Source: Campylobacter pinnipediorum subsp. pinnipediorum (lineage in GTDB: Bacteria > Campylobacterota > Campylobacteria > Campylobacterales > Campylobacteraceae). From it: a stretch of 64,000 bases of DNA. The translations under genes and the position numbers were made by a program. Shown here one piece after another: positions 20,664-29,671 of this stretch. The DNA is taken from the NCBI RefSeq assembly GCF_002021925.1, contig NZ_CP012546.1, positions 186,001 through 250,000 on the forward strand, read 5' to 3'. The notes beneath the pieces are model-generated. The model saw nothing but the letters and a program-made list of their open reading frames with translations, was not told the DNA's origin and searched no databases. Each line of letters opens with the position of its first letter. Position 1 is the first letter of the stretch.

Positions 20664-22604
20664 GTGGCTTTAATAGATTTAATAGAAGTTAGCAAAAAAT
20701 TTGGTGCAAATGAAATTTTAAGTGAAGTTAGTCTTAGTATAAATGAGCGTGAAAGAGTTGCTATCATAGGTAAAAATGGTGGTGGCAAAAGCACTTTAAT
20801 GAAGGTTATTTGCGGTGTTTATGAAATAGATGCTGGCCGTGTCATAACTCAAAATAATATAAGTGTTCAAATGTTACAACAAACTCCAAAATTTGAAGAT
20901 AGCTTAAATGTCAAAGATGCTATGAATTTAGAACTTAAAGAGATATTTGATGCACGAGATGAGTATGCTAAAACAATAGCTCTTATGGAAAAAGATCACG
21001 ATAATCCAGACTTACTTGCCAAAAGTGAAGAGCTTTTGAAATTTATAGATTCAAAAGATGGTTGGGATATAGAGAGAAAAATAGAGCAGGTTTTGGAGTA
21101 TTTTAGCCTTAAAGAGTATGAAGATAGAATGATAAATAGCCTAAGTGGTGGCGAGATAAGGCGTGTAGCACTAGGTGCTTTGATACTTAAAAAACCAGAT
21201 GTTTTGCTTCTTGATGAACCTACAAACCACCTTGATGTTTATATGGTAAAATTTCTTGAAGATATGCTAAAAAACTCAAAACAAACCATTATATTTATAA
21301 GCCACGATAGATATTTTATAGATTCTATTGCTACAAGAAGTATAGAAATTCAAGATGGAAAGATAAGTAATTTTAATGGCGGTTATGCCTACTATTTAGA
21401 AAAAAAACAAGAAATTTTACAAAGCCTTGCTAAATCCCACGAAACACTTTTAAAACAATTAAAAAGCGAAGAAGAGTGGCTTAGAAGGGGTGTAAAAGCT
21501 AGACTTAAGCGAAACGAAGGCAGAAAAGAGCGAGTTTTTGCTATGAGAGAAGAGGCTAAGAAAAATCCGGGAATTATTAAAAGAGTAAAGCTAGAACTAG
21601 AACGAGCTTCAAAAAGTTTTAATCAAGGCGGAATAGACCAAAATAGAAAAAAGATGCTTTTTGAAATAAAAAATTTAGGCATAAAGATAGATCAAAAAGA
21701 GCTTTTTGATGGATTTAATGCAAGAGTCTTACAAGGCGAAAGAATAGCTATAGTAGGTAAAAACGGTTCAGGTAAAAGTACGCTTTTAAAAATTTTATTA
21801 AATCAGATTGATTTTAATAGCGGAGAGATAAAGCGTGGCGATGTTAAGATTGGGTATTTTGATCAAAATAGAAGCCAGCTTGATGATGATAAAAGTTTGA
21901 TTGAGGTTTTTTGTCCAAATGGCGGAGATATAGTTGAGGTAAGAGGGCGAAATATGCACGTTTACGGGTATCTCAAAAACTTTTTATTTCCAAAGGAATT
22001 TTTGGATAAACCAGTTGGTGTTCTTAGTGGTGGAGAAAAAAATAGAGTAGCTTTGGCTTTGCTATTTACAAAGCAATATGATGTTTTGGTTTTAGATGAG
22101 CCTACGAATGACCTTGATATAGCAACCATAAATATATTAGAAGATTATCTTCAAAGTTTTACCGGAGCTATTATTTTTGTTAGCCACGATAGATATTTTG
22201 TTGATAAGATAGCAAATAAACTTTGGGTTTTTAAAAATAAAAAAATAGATGTAATTCATACAGAGTATAGTGTATATCTTGAGCTTGAAGATGAGTTAAA
22301 TCAAATAGATGATTTTTCCAAAGAGCTTGAAACCGAACAAAATAATACACAAAAAAACAAGACAAAAAGTGTAAAGTTAAGCTATAAGCAAAACAAAATT
22401 TTAAATGAATATCCAGCTTTGATAGATAATTTACAAAGTGAGATAAACGAGCTAAATGTTGCATTAAGTGATCCAGCTATTTATCAAGAACTTGGTATAA
22501 ATGAGATATACAAAAAACTAGAACAAAAAAAAGATGAGTTGGCTACTCTTGAAGATGAGTATTTTGAAGTGCTTGAAATTTCAGAAGAGATGATGGCTGA
22601 TTGA
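20664..22604 (+). CDS. ABC-F family ATPase, Uup-like
   Basis: Tandem ATPase of 646 residues. Walker A motifs are GKNGGGKST (near residue 37) and GKNGSGKST, with signatures LSGGEIRRVALG and LSGGEKNRVALA and Walker B VLLLDEPTNHLD and VLVLDEPTNDLD. A C-terminal coiled coil (about residues 555-646, rich in K, E and L) matches the Uup type, which contacts nucleic acid or ribosome. The start is GTG with AAGGAAAA upstream. It is distinct in length and signature from the YbiT-like ABC-F just upstream, so it is not a recent duplicate. Confidence 0.88.
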   Translation: MALIDLIEVSKKFGANEILSEVSLSINERERVAIIGKNGGGKSTLMKVICGVYEIDAGRVITQNNISVQMLQQTPKFEDSLNVKDAMNLELKEIFDARDEYAKTIALMEKDHDNPDLLAKSEELLKFIDSKDGWDIERKIEQVLEYFSLKEYEDRMINSLSGGEIRRVALGALILKKPDVLLLDEPTNHLDVYMVKFLEDMLKNSKQTIIFISHDRYFIDSIATRSIEIQDGKISNFNGGYAYYLEKKQEILQSLAKSHETLLKQLKSEEEWLRRGVKARLKRNEGRKERVFAMREEAKKNPGIIKRVKLELERASKSFNQGGIDQNRKKMLFEIKNLGIKIDQKELFDGFNARVLQGERIAIVGKNGSGKSTLLKILLNQIDFNSGEIKRGDVKIGYFDQNRSQLDDDKSLIEVFCPNGGDIVEVRGRNMHVYGYLKNFLFPKEFLDKPVGVLSGGEKNRVALALLFTKQYDVLVLDEPTNDLDIATINILEDYLQSFTGAIIFVSHDRYFVDKIANKLWVFKNKKIDVIHTEYSVYLELEDELNQIDDFSKELETEQNNTQKNKTKSVKLSYKQNKILNEYPALIDNLQSEINELNVALSDPAIYQELGINEIYKKLEQKKDELATLEDEYFEVLEISEEMMAD

Positions 22605-22623
22605 TTATAAAAAGGTGTGAGAA

Positions 22624-25584
22624 TTGATACAAGCAAGGGTATATGAGTATTTTTTAGGTGATAATGATTGTGAGCTTTTGATATGCGAGGATGATAAAGA
22701 GGCTAAGTTGTGTGCTGATGCGGCTGAGTTTGCTGGGATCAAGTCATTTTGTTTACCTAGTCTAAGGGCTAGTTTTGGAGATGACCTTAGGTCGTTTTCT
22801 TCTGAGCTTTTTGAGCTTTCAAATACTCTTAGTAAATTTTATAAGTTCAAAGAAAAAAAATTACTCATTAGCCCTTTTCATACTATCTTAAATCCATTAC
22901 CTATCAAAAAGCACCTACAAGAGAAAAATATAAATTTTGGCGACCAACTTGATTTGCAAGAATTTGCTGATGAATTGCTTAGATTTGGATATGAGAGTGT
23001 TGATATAGTTGAGAGTAAGGGCGAGTTTAGTTTTCGCGGAGATATTATAGATGTATTTAGTGTAAATGAAGATGAGCCTCATAGGATTTTGCTTTTTGAT
23101 AATGAAGTTGAAAGCATAAGATATTATTCCCCATCAACTCAAATAAGCACAAAAGATGAATTAGAAAGTATAAATATAACACCTTTTATAGCATCTTTAA
23201 ATAAAGATGAGTTTGAAAAAACTATGCAAAACATAAAAAATATACAGACTGATTCAATAGTTAATGATTTAAACTCACTTGGTTTTTGGGCTATTGATGA
23301 TTTTGCTGATTATACAACTATATATAAATGCAAATTTGTTAAAAAGATAGATTTTTCAGACATTGATGCTGATTTTAGTAAATTTAGTGGTATAGGGATT
23401 ATAAACGAACCTAGAAAATACAAGGGCTTAGAAGTTAGTTTAAGTCCTGATTTTTTTGAGCTAAATCAAAATAAAAAAATACAAATACTTGCAAAAAATG
23501 AAAGCATGTTTAATGCTTTGGAAATTTCTTATGAAAACGTAGAGTTTATCCAAAGCCCACTTGTTGTAAATCTTGTATCAAATGACAAAATTATTGTCTC
23601 TTTGAATAAATTTGAGAAAAAAACAAGAGCTAAAAAAAGTAGCTTGGTGCTAGATGAATTAAAGATTAATGATTATGTTGTTCACGAAGATTATGGAATA
23701 GGTCAATTTTTAGGACTTGAAAAGATAACAGTTTTGGGTGCTACAAGAGAGTTTGTAACGATAGCTTACCAAAACCAAGATAAACTTTTTTTGCCGGTTG
23801 AAAATCTAAATTTAATTGATAGATATATAGCTTTAAATGGTTCGGTTGCTATTTTGGATAGACTCGGTAAGGCGAGTTTTGCAAAACTTAAAGAAAAGGT
23901 TAGAGAAAAGTTATTTATCATAGCTTCAAAAATAATATCAATAGCTGCAAAAAGAGAGCTTGTAAACGGTGTTGTTATACAAAAAGATGATTTAGAGTAT
24001 CTAAATTTTGTTCAAAATGCTGGGTTTAGTTACACAAAAGATCAGCAAAGTGCGGTGGATGATATCTTGACTGAACTATCTAGTGGACGAGTAATGGATA
24101 GATTGCTTGCTGGAGATGTTGGGTTTGGCAAGACTGAGGTTGCTATGAATGCTATTTTTGGTTGTGTAAAATCAGGCTATCAGGCTTTGTTTTTTGTGCC
24201 AACGACCTTGCTTTCATCTCAACATTTTAAAAGCCTAAAAGATAGGTTTGATGGGTTTGGTATAGAGGTTTTAAGACTTGATAGATTTAGCACAGCAAAA
24301 GAAAAGGCTTATGTAACAAGCACATTGCAAAGCGAAAAACCGCTAGTTTGTGTAGGCACTCATGCACTTTTAAGTTTAAAAGCATCCAAGCTTGGACTTA
24401 TTGTTGTTGATGAAGAGCATAAATTTGGAGTAAAGCAAAAAGAAAAGCTAAAAGAGATAGGTTCAAACTCACACATTTTAAGTATGAGTGCCACACCTAT
24501 ACCAAGAAGCCTAAATATGGCACTTTCTAAGATAAAAACATACTCCACCTTAAAAACTCCACCTAGTTCAAGGCTTGATGTAAGAACAAGTGTAAAAGAA
24601 TTTGATGAAAAAATAATAAAAGAGGCTATTATGCGAGAGCTTAGGCGAGCCGGTCAGGTCTTTTATATACACAATCATATATCAGATATTATGCAAACAG
24701 CGAAGTTTCTTTTAGATATATTGCCAAAGCTTAGAATTTTGGTTTTGCATTCTAAAATAAATGCTAAAACAATAGAAGAAGAGATGATAAAGTTTGAAAA
24801 CAATGAGTATGATTTATTGCTTTGCACAAGCATTGTTGAAAGTGGTATACATCTACCAAATGCAAATACAATGATAGTTGAAAATGCAAATAAATTCGGC
24901 ATAGCTGATTTGCACCAATTAAGGGGTAGGGTAGGTAGGAGCGATAAACAAGCATATTGTTATTTTTTGGTTGAAGATAAATCTAATATAAGTTCTGATT
25001 CGCTAAAAAGACTTATAGCTCTTGAAAGTAATTCAAGTCTTGGTTCGGGTGCTGTTTTGGCATATCACGATTTGGAGATAAGGGGTGGTGGAAATATAGT
25101 AGGAGAGGCACAAAGCGGACACATTGAGTCAATAGGCTACTCTCTTTATCTTAAAATGCTAGAAGATGAGATAAATAAACTTTTAAATAACAATGATGAG
25201 GTAAAAAGACAAAGTGTGGATTTGAAACTTAGTGTAAATGCTTATTTAAACCCTGATTTTATAAAAGAAGATAGGCTTAGATTAGAACTTTATAGAAGAC
25301 TTAGCAAATGCACAAAATCATCTGAAGTTTTTGAAATTTCAAGTGAGATAGAAGATAGGTTTGGTAAGATTGATACATTTACAAAGCAGTTTTTGGATCT
25401 TATTATGATAAAGATTTTTGCACTTGAGCTTGAATATAAGGCTATTTCAAATGCCGGTCAAAATATAGCAATTACAACAGATAAAGATGAAAAGATAAGG
25501 TTAAAATCAAAGAGCTTAGATGACGATGATATATTGGGTGAAATTTTATCATTTTTGAGAAAGACATTAAAGGAGCGAAAATGA
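22624..25584 (+). CDS. mfd: Transcription-repair coupling factor Mfd
   Basis: DNA translocase that removes RNA polymerase stalled at lesions and recruits UvrA. At 986 residues it is shorter than the 1148 of E. coli; the N-terminal UvrB-like module is trimmed, which is usual in this class. Visible are the RNA-polymerase-interacting domain (NDYVVHEDYGIGQFLGLEK), Walker A GDVGFGKT (about residue 498), the DEEH box, MSATPIPRSL, the C-terminal helicase motifs and the translocation motif region GRVGRSDKQAYCYF. TTG start with AAAGGTG upstream. It overlaps the next gene by 4 bp. Confidence 0.95.
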   Translation: MIQARVYEYFLGDNDCELLICEDDKEAKLCADAAEFAGIKSFCLPSLRASFGDDLRSFSSELFELSNTLSKFYKFKEKKLLISPFHTILNPLPIKKHLQEKNINFGDQLDLQEFADELLRFGYESVDIVESKGEFSFRGDIIDVFSVNEDEPHRILLFDNEVESIRYYSPSTQISTKDELESINITPFIASLNKDEFEKTMQNIKNIQTDSIVNDLNSLGFWAIDDFADYTTIYKCKFVKKIDFSDIDADFSKFSGIGIINEPRKYKGLEVSLSPDFFELNQNKKIQILAKNESMFNALEISYENVEFIQSPLVVNLVSNDKIIVSLNKFEKKTRAKKSSLVLDELKINDYVVHEDYGIGQFLGLEKITVLGATREFVTIAYQNQDKLFLPVENLNLIDRYIALNGSVAILDRLGKASFAKLKEKVREKLFIIASKIISIAAKRELVNGVVIQKDDLEYLNFVQNAGFSYTKDQQSAVDDILTELSSGRVMDRLLAGDVGFGKTEVAMNAIFGCVKSGYQALFFVPTTLLSSQHFKSLKDRFDGFGIEVLRLDRFSTAKEKAYVTSTLQSEKPLVCVGTHALLSLKASKLGLIVVDEEHKFGVKQKEKLKEIGSNSHILSMSATPIPRSLNMALSKIKTYSTLKTPPSSRLDVRTSVKEFDEKIIKEAIMRELRRAGQVFYIHNHISDIMQTAKFLLDILPKLRILVLHSKINAKTIEEEMIKFENNEYDLLLCTSIVESGIHLPNANTMIVENANKFGIADLHQLRGRVGRSDKQAYCYFLVEDKSNISSDSLKRLIALESNSSLGSGAVLAYHDLEIRGGGNIVGEAQSGHIESIGYSLYLKMLEDEINKLLNNNDEVKRQSVDLKLSVNAYLNPDFIKEDRLRLELYRRLSKCTKSSEVFEISSEIEDRFGKIDTFTKQFLDLIMIKIFALELEYKAISNAGQNIAITTDKDEKIRLKSKSLDDDDILGEILSFLRKTLKERK

Positions 25585-26339
25585 TTGATTGGGCTTGCGA
25601 TTATGCAGCTATTTTTAAGCCACAAAAGGGGTTAGTTGTTGTCAAGGATATTGATTTTGTAGATATTGATTCTTTAATAGGTCTTGAAACACAAAAAGAA
25701 CAACTCATCAAAAATACAAAAGATTTTTTGGATGGCAATGAAGCAAATCATGCTTTGTTGTGGGGTGAAATGGGTTGTGGAAAATCAAGCCTTATAAAGG
25801 CTATTTTTACTAAATTTTATAAAGATGGACTTAGGATCATAGAACTTTTTTATGATGATTTAAAATACTTAAGCGATATTATAGACGAGCTTAGAAACTT
25901 AAGCTTTAAATTTATAATATTTTGTGATGATTTGAGTTTTGAAAACGGCTCAAAGGATTATAAATTTTTAAAACCACTTATGCAAGGAAGCATATCAAAA
26001 CCACCAAAAAATGTATTGATATATGCTACTTCAAATAGAAGGCATCTCGTTAGCGAGTATAAAAGTGAAAACGAACAAGTTGAAATTTTAGATGGCGAGA
26101 TTCATTATGGTGATTTTATAAATGAAAAGATATCCTTGTCTGACCGCTTTGGACTTTGGATAAGCTTTTATCAGGGAAGTTTTGAAGATTATTTAAAAAT
26201 AGTGGATTATTATTTTAAAGATATTGATATAGATAAAACCTTGCTACATAATACAGCAAAATCATATGCTACTTTACGCGCAAGCAAGAGCGGAAGAACA
26301 GCAAAGCAATTTTATATGAGCTATAAGGATAAAATTTGA
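25581..26339 (+). CDS. DUF815-family AAA ATPase
   Basis: A 252-residue P-loop ATPase with Walker A LLWGEMGCGKSS (near residue 60), Walker B FIIFCDDLSFE, a sensor region IYATSNRRHLV and an arginine-containing LSDRFGLWISF. This is the DUF815 family, whose biochemical role is not established. Coupled by ATGA overlaps to mfd before it and the glycosylase gene after it, it may belong to a DNA-repair operon. Confidence 0.85.
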   Translation: MIDWACDYAAIFKPQKGLVVVKDIDFVDIDSLIGLETQKEQLIKNTKDFLDGNEANHALLWGEMGCGKSSLIKAIFTKFYKDGLRIIELFYDDLKYLSDIIDELRNLSFKFIIFCDDLSFENGSKDYKFLKPLMQGSISKPPKNVLIYATSNRRHLVSEYKSENEQVEILDGEIHYGDFINEKISLSDRFGLWISFYQGSFEDYLKIVDYYFKDIDIDKTLLHNTAKSYATLRASKSGRTAKQFYMSYKDKI

Positions 26340-26992
26340 ACTCTACAGAAATTTTCTTATCACTTTTAAAACACAATAAAAGAAGTTTTGAAGAGTTACA
26401 ATGGCCCAATTCTGATACCTTTGAAGTGGTAGTTGGTGTTATTTTGGTTCAAAATACAACTTGGAAAAACACACAAAAAGCACTTTCAAACCTAAACAAT
26501 GCAAATTTGTTAAGCTTAGATGTGATAGCGGATTTGGATATAGCTTTACTTGCTGATTTGATAAAGCCAAGCGGTTTTTATAATACAAAAGCAAAACGAC
26601 TTTATGGGCTAATAAAAGCCATAAAAAAAGATTTCGATGATTTTGAAAATTTTAGACAAAATGTTACAAGAGAGTGGCTTTTGGGTATAAAAGGCATAGG
26701 TCCTGAAACTTGCGATGCTATACTTTGCTATGCTTGTGGTAGGGCTGAGATGGTTGTTGATGCTTATGCTTTGCGTATTTTAAATGCTTTGGATTATGAG
26801 TTTGAAAGCTATGATGAAGCTAAAGAGTGGCTTGGGAGTTTGGATTTTGATAAAATCTATAAATCAACTGGGCTTTTTGATGAGCTTGGTGTATTTAGGC
26901 TTTATCACTCTTTAATTATGGAGTTTTGTAAAGATTATTCAAAAGGTAAAAAATTAGATCATGATGTGGTAAAATTGCATTTTGGTTATTGA
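26336..26992 (+). CDS. Endonuclease III-family DNA glycosylase (MagIII-like)
   Basis: A 218-residue HhH-GPD base-excision protein. The hairpin LLGIKGIGPETCDAIL is followed by the catalytic aspartate in MVVDAYALRIL. The C terminus has no four-cysteine cluster loop, so it is not a standard Nth; this matches Helicobacter pylori MagIII, a 3-methyladenine glycosylase without an Fe-S cluster. TTG start overlapping the DUF815 stop by 4 bp. Substrate preference is inferred from family resemblance only. Confidence 0.82.
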   Translation: MNSTEIFLSLLKHNKRSFEELQWPNSDTFEVVVGVILVQNTTWKNTQKALSNLNNANLLSLDVIADLDIALLADLIKPSGFYNTKAKRLYGLIKAIKKDFDDFENFRQNVTREWLLGIKGIGPETCDAILCYACGRAEMVVDAYALRILNALDYEFESYDEAKEWLGSLDFDKIYKSTGLFDELGVFRLYHSLIMEFCKDYSKGKKLDHDVVKLHFGY

Positions 26993-27060
26993 TTGTTTAA
27001 AAGTTTTATTTTTATTGTAAAATTTAGCGATAGATTTATGATAAATGTTTGGAGGAAATT

Positions 27061-27963
27061 ATGATATATGAAAACATTACGCAAACCATTGGTAACACTC
27101 CGATAATAAAACTTAAAACATCTTCTGATGAAGCAGAAATGTATGCTAAGTTAGAGTTTTTTAATCCGGGCGGTTCTGTAAAAGATAGAATAGCATTAAA
27201 TATGATTCAAAAAATGTTAGCTGATGGCAGCTTAAAACAAGGTGATACTATTGTTGAGCCAACAAGTGGAAATACTGGAATAGGTGTTGCTATGGTGGCG
27301 GCTTCTCTTGGCATAAAAATAATCTTTTGTATGCCTGAAAGTATGAGTATAGAGCGTAGAAAAGTTATGAAAGCTTATGGTGCAAATCTTGTTTTAACAG
27401 ATGCTATAAAGGGCATGAAAGGTGCTATTGCTGAAGCTATACAGATAACAAAACAACCAAATCACGTAATGCTAAGTCAATTTGACAATAAATACAACCC
27501 AAATGCTCACGAAGTAAATACTGCTTCTGAAATTATGAAAGATTTTTCTAGCCTTGATGCTTTTGTAGCTGGTGTCGGAACTGGCGGAACTATAACCGGT
27601 GTTGCTAGAGGTCTTAAAGCACATGGATATGATACAAAAATCATAGCTGTTGAGCCAGAATCTTCTGCCGTTTTGAGTGGAGAACAACCGGGTTCGCATA
27701 AGATTCAAGGTATAGGAGCTGGATTTGTTCCTTCAAATGCTGATTTAAACCTTGTAGATGAAATAGAAAAAGTAAGCAACGAAGATGCATTTGTTGCTGC
27801 TCGTTTTTTAGCTTCTCAAGGACTTTTACTTGGCATAAGTAGTGGTGCTGCTTATGTGGCTGCAAAAAGAGTGGCTAAAAGACTTGGTGCCGGTAAAAAA
27901 GTTTTATTTATAGCCCCAGATAACGGGGAAAGATATCTTAGCACAGAATTATATGGAAATTAA
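27061..27963 (+). CDS. cysK: Cysteine synthase A
   Basis: O-acetylserine sulfhydrylase, 300 residues, PLP-dependent. The PLP lysine is Lys41 in GGSVKDRIAL; the asparagine loop TSGNTGIGVAM and the phosphate-binding GTGGTITG are present. The ATG at 27061 is used because GGAGG stands 6 bp upstream; the longer frame beginning with TTG would place the ribosome binding site inside the gene. cysE follows 3 bp later, so cysteine synthesis is encoded as a two-gene operon. Confidence 0.96.
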   Translation: MIYENITQTIGNTPIIKLKTSSDEAEMYAKLEFFNPGGSVKDRIALNMIQKMLADGSLKQGDTIVEPTSGNTGIGVAMVAASLGIKIIFCMPESMSIERRKVMKAYGANLVLTDAIKGMKGAIAEAIQITKQPNHVMLSQFDNKYNPNAHEVNTASEIMKDFSSLDAFVAGVGTGGTITGVARGLKAHGYDTKIIAVEPESSAVLSGEQPGSHKIQGIGAGFVPSNADLNLVDEIEKVSNEDAFVAARFLASQGLLLGISSGAAYVAAKRVAKRLGAGKKVLFIAPDNGERYLSTELYGN

Positions 27964-27966
27964 TAA

Positions 27967-28524
27967 TTGAAGTTTTTTAATGAATTAAAAGAATTGGTTG
28001 CTGTTGTAAAAGAGAAAGATCCCTCTATGAAAAGCTCTTGTTTTTTTGAAGTATTAGTAAACTCACCAGGCATACATGCTATTGTTTTTCATAGAATGGC
28101 ACATTTTTTATATAAAAACAATATGAGCTTTCTTTCAAGATTCTTATGCCAAATTTCAAGATTTTTAACCGGTATTGAAATCCATCCTGGTGCAAAGATA
28201 GGAAAAAGACTATTTATAGACCATGGAATGGGTGTTGTCATAGGTGAGACAGCGGAGGTTGGTGATGATGTTACTCTTTATCACCAAGTTACTTTGGGCG
28301 GCACAGGAAAAGAGTCTTTAAAGCGCCATCCAAATATTGGCAACGGTGTTGTTGTATCAACTGGTGCAAAGATTTTAGGTGCTATTAATATAGGTGCAAA
28401 CTCGAAGATAGGTGCAAACTCTGTTGTATTAAAAGATATCCCAGAAAACTCAACAGTAGTTGGTATACCGGCTAGGGTTGTTAGAATTTCTGGAAAAAGC
28501 ATATATCCAGAATATAATATTTAG
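27967..28524 (+). CDS. cysE: Serine O-acetyltransferase
   Basis: Makes O-acetylserine for CysK. The 185-residue protein has the N-terminal helical part ([15 protein letters not shown]) and the left-handed beta-helix of hexapeptide repeats beginning [19 protein letters not shown], with the active-site histidines in FIDHGMGVV and YHQVTLGG. It is shorter than the 273-residue E. coli protein, as in other short bacterial forms. The C terminus ends IYPEYNI; a terminal Ile is the usual anchor for CysK in the cysteine synthase complex. TTG start three bases after cysK. Confidence 0.93.
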   Translation: MKFFNELKELVAVVKEKDPSMKSSCFFEVLVNSPGIHAIVFHRMAHFLYKNNMSFLSRFLCQISRFLTGIEIHPGAKIGKRLFIDHGMGVVIGETAEVGDDVTLYHQVTLGGTGKESLKRHPNIGNGVVVSTGAKILGAINIGANSKIGANSVVLKDIPENSTVVGIPARVVRISGKSIYPEYNI

Positions 28525-28545
28525 TCTTTAAACTAAAATTTTTTA
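28520..28545 (+). terminator. Terminator after cysE
   Basis: TTTAGT (28520-28525) and ACTAAA (28532-28537) form a 6-bp stem with a 6-base loop, followed by a T-rich run to 28545. The stop codon is in the left arm. An almost identical ACTAAAATTT string recurs at 28562-28571. Confidence 0.55.
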
Positions 28546-28585
28546 ATATTTTTATAGTTTAAACTAAAATTTATGTTTTTTGGGT

Positions 28586-28591
28586 TATAAT
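28586..28591 (+). promoter_or_regulatory. -10 element of the tRNA-Phe promoter
   Basis: TATAAT in GGGTTATAATC, 20 bases before the tRNA-Phe 5' end. No good -35 hexamer is seen, which is common in Campylobacter promoters. Confidence 0.6.
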
Positions 28592-28611
28592 CACATTTCT
28601 TTTATTTAGGT

Positions 28612-28687
28612 GGTTGGATAGCTCAGTCGGTAGAGCAGCAGACTGAAAATCTGCGTGTCGGCAGTTCGATTCTGCCTCTAACCACCA
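28612..28687 (+). tRNA. tRNA-Phe (GAA)
   Basis: A 76-base cloverleaf with encoded CCA. The acceptor stem GGTTGGA pairs with TCTAACC (one G-U), and the anticodon loop CTGAAAA gives GAA. It has its own upstream -10 box. Confidence 0.95.
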
Positions 28688-28845
28688 TTATATTTATTCA
28701 ATATTTCTTTACTCATTGACATTCATTTTTTTTGATTTTAAAAATATTTTCATATAATCCAATATATATTTTATCTGTAAAATGTTTAATATATTGTAAT
28801 TTTGAAGCTTTATTGTTTAAATTTTATCAAAATATATTTTAACCC

Positions 28846-28874
28846 TTGACAAAAATCTATGTTTTTTGTATAAT
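28846..28874 (+). promoter_or_regulatory. Consensus sigma-70 promoter of the tRNA cluster
   Basis: TTGACA (28846-28851) and TATAAT (28869-28874) with a 17-base spacer, 22 bases upstream of the first tRNA-Lys. This is a full consensus promoter, rare in this AT-rich genome, and would drive the seven-tRNA cluster. Confidence 0.85.
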
Positions 28875-28896
28875 CTCCACTTCTTTATTACGGAAT

Positions 28897-28972
28897 GTCT
28901 TGTTAGCTCAGCCGGTAGAGCATCTCACTTTTAATGAGGGGGCCGTTGGTTCGAATCCAACACAGGACACCA
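28897..28972 (+). tRNA. tRNA-Lys (TTT), copy 1
   Basis: A 76-base cloverleaf with CCA. Acceptor GTCTTGT pairs with ACAGGAC, and the anticodon loop CTTTTAA gives TTT. Identical to copy 2 at 29193. Confidence 0.95.
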
Positions 28973-28993
28973 TTTTATTGATTTTGTATCTTG

Positions 28994-29069
28994 GGTCGCT
29001 TAGCTCAGTTGGTAGAGCGCCACCCTTACAAGGTGGATGTCATAAGTTCGAGTCTTATAGCGACCACCA
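28994..29069 (+). tRNA. tRNA-Val (TAC), copy 1
   Basis: A 76-base cloverleaf with CCA. Acceptor GGTCGCT pairs with AGCGACC, and the loop CTTACAA gives TAC. Identical to copy 2 at 29387. Confidence 0.95.
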
Positions 29070-29106
29070 TTTACAAAATTTATTTTGTAAGTTACTCTTT
29101 TTAGGT

Positions 29107-29183
29107 GCAGCGGTAGTTCAGCTGGTTAGAATGCCGCCCTGTCACGGCGGAGGTCGCGGGTTCGAGTCCCGTCCGCTGCGCCA
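29107..29183 (+). tRNA. tRNA-Asp (GTC), copy 1
   Basis: A 77-base cloverleaf with CCA. Acceptor GCAGCGG pairs with CCGCTGC, and the loop CTGTCAC gives GTC. Identical to copy 2 at 29500, and the spacer before it is nearly identical too. Confidence 0.95.
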
Positions 29184-29192
29184 CTTTAATAT

Positions 29193-29268
29193 GTCTTGTT
29201 AGCTCAGCCGGTAGAGCATCTCACTTTTAATGAGGGGGCCGTTGGTTCGAATCCAACACAGGACACCA
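29193..29268 (+). tRNA. tRNA-Lys (TTT), copy 2
   Basis: Base-for-base repeat of the tRNA-Lys at 28897, only 9 bases after tRNA-Asp copy 1. Confidence 0.95.
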
Positions 29269-29290
29269 TTTTTATTTTCGGGTTATAATT

Positions 29291-29366
29291 GACCCTTTCG
29301 TCTAGTGGCTCAGGACTCTACTTTCTCCATGTAGGAACAGAGGTTCAAATCCTCTAAGGGTCGCCA
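29291..29366 (+). tRNA. tRNA-Glu body with CTC anticodon by position
   Basis: A 76-base cloverleaf with CCA; acceptor GACCCTT pairs with AAGGGTC. Body, D arm and T arm match bacterial tRNA-Glu. Aligned position by position, the anticodon stem is CTACT/TGTAG with a U-U at the base of the loop (29322/29330), and the loop TTCTCCA puts CTC at 34-36 with an unusual C at 37. Glu is the likely identity because CTC and TTC are both Glu anticodons, but the loop is not the usual CTTTCAC. Confidence 0.8.
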
Positions 29367-29386
29367 TTTATATAAAATATTAGTTT

Positions 29387-29462
29387 GGTCGCTTAGCTCA
29401 GTTGGTAGAGCGCCACCCTTACAAGGTGGATGTCATAAGTTCGAGTCTTATAGCGACCACCA
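29387..29462 (+). tRNA. tRNA-Val (TAC), copy 2
   Basis: Identical to the tRNA-Val at 28994. Confidence 0.95.
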
Positions 29463-29499
29463 TTTACAAAATTTATTTTGTAAGTTATTCTTTTTAGGT

Positions 29500-29576
29500 G
29501 CAGCGGTAGTTCAGCTGGTTAGAATGCCGCCCTGTCACGGCGGAGGTCGCGGGTTCGAGTCCCGTCCGCTGCGCCA
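29500..29576 (+). tRNA. tRNA-Asp (GTC), copy 2
   Basis: Identical to the tRNA-Asp at 29107. It is the last tRNA before rho. Confidence 0.95.
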
Positions 29577-29671
29577 TCTTTCGGATAAATTACCTAATGT
29601 TGTCAGCTAAAAATTTAACTCACACTAATTAAGTATGTTATCTGTTATCTTAAATTATTAAAGAGATTTTT

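Larger units (their letters stand above)
28894..29576 (+). repeat. Duplicated Lys-Val-Asp tRNA module
   Basis: The order is Lys-Val-Asp then Lys-Glu-Val-Asp. The three repeated tRNAs are identical, and the Val-Asp spacer (29070-29106 and 29463-29499) differs by about one base. The second unit carries tRNA-Glu between Lys and Val. This fits a tandem duplication followed by loss of Glu from the first unit, or its insertion in the second. Confidence 0.85.

Noticed and set aside
28846-29202. 118-codon ORF across the tRNA genes
   Set aside because: It lies entirely over tRNA-Lys, tRNA-Val and tRNA-Asp; the frame is a by-product of GC-rich structured RNA genes.
29284-29289. TATAAT as a promoter for tRNA-Glu
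   Set aside because: It ends one base before the tRNA 5' end, too close for a -10 element.
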